Shown here one piece after another: positions 39,217 to 39,239 of a stretch of 39,239 nucleotides of DNA (its first letter is position 1; every line of letters starts with the position of its first letter). The notes beneath the pieces were generated by a model, which saw only the letters and a program-made list of their open reading frames with translations, had not been told where the DNA came from and did not search any database. The DNA lies in the NCBI GenBank assembly GCA_937894585.1, contig CALBGO010000004.1:1-39239 (forward strand). Direction: 5' to 3'. The translations under genes were made by a program, and so were the position numbers. The stretch is from an uncultured Eubacterium sp. (lineage in GTDB: Bacteria > Bacillota > Clostridia > Peptostreptococcales > Anaerovoracaceae).

Positions 39217-39239
39217 ATATGTTTACGCCTGTCACCCAT

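Overview
The window reads as a chromosomal segment from an anaerobic, Gram-positive member of the Firmicutes (class Clostridia). The signs are strong AGGAGG-type ribosome binding sites, sigma-A style promoters with 16-17 bp spacers, a MutL with the endonuclease metal motif (the MutH-less type), an Fe-S type PurF, a long single-chain PurL, and the alaS-ireB-ruvX neighbourhood. The formyltransferase-only PurH paired with a separate PurO-type IMP cyclohydrolase also fits Clostridia. A family inside Eubacteriales/Peptostreptococcales (for example Anaerovoracaceae) is plausible, but I cannot prove it from sequence alone.

Layout. (1) Positions 1-2238, plus strand: an upstream terminator, a strong promoter and an unknown 292-residue protein. 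Then comes a compact cassette of DUF3791, a DUF3990 (ADP-ribosyltransferase-like) protein and a small companion, followed by the wreck of a GNAT acetyltransferase gene. (2) 2284-12668, plus strand: a DNA/RNA maintenance block of mutS, mutL, miaA and a tyrosine recombinase overlapping miaA. It continues with a PLP enzyme of the methionine gamma-lyase-like (YnbB) family, a TVP38/TMEM64 membrane protein, a flavoprotein, and a membrane-anchored LysM protein whose promoter carries three evenly spaced LexA-type boxes (YneA-like SOS gene). (3) 12669-13289: a gene-free stretch with an orphan consensus promoter and strong hairpins. (4) 13290-16843: small regulators and acetyltransferases: a membrane protein plus HTH regulator, a LysR regulator divergent from a hexapeptide sugar acetyltransferase, a GNAT protein and a TIGR04076 protein. 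(5) 16904-28389, minus strand: the purine operon, read purE-purF-purM-purN-purO-purH-purD-purL and ending in a strong terminator. It lacks purC, purB and purK. A repeat-rich 0.7 kb insert sits exactly at the purH stop codon. (6) 28592-32537, minus strand: ruvX, a YcxB-like membrane protein, ireB and alaS (transcribed alaS to ruvX). (7) 32679-39021, minus strand: a phosphohexomutase, a repeat-rich gene-free stretch, a 1020-residue ABC transporter fusion, and yebC with its promoter.

How the parts work together. Eight purine genes supply nine of the ten conventional chemical steps except the first-to-last gaps left by the missing purC and purB: PurF, PurD, PurN, PurL, PurM, PurE, PurH and PurO are present. 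The mutSL-miaA-recombinase block and the SOS-type LysM gene concern genome integrity and division control. The remaining genes are housekeeping or accessory regulators. No rRNA, tRNA, CRISPR array, intact insertion sequence or prophage was seen. Many starts listed here were moved downstream of the longest reading frame because a better ribosome binding site and family-typical N terminus lie there.
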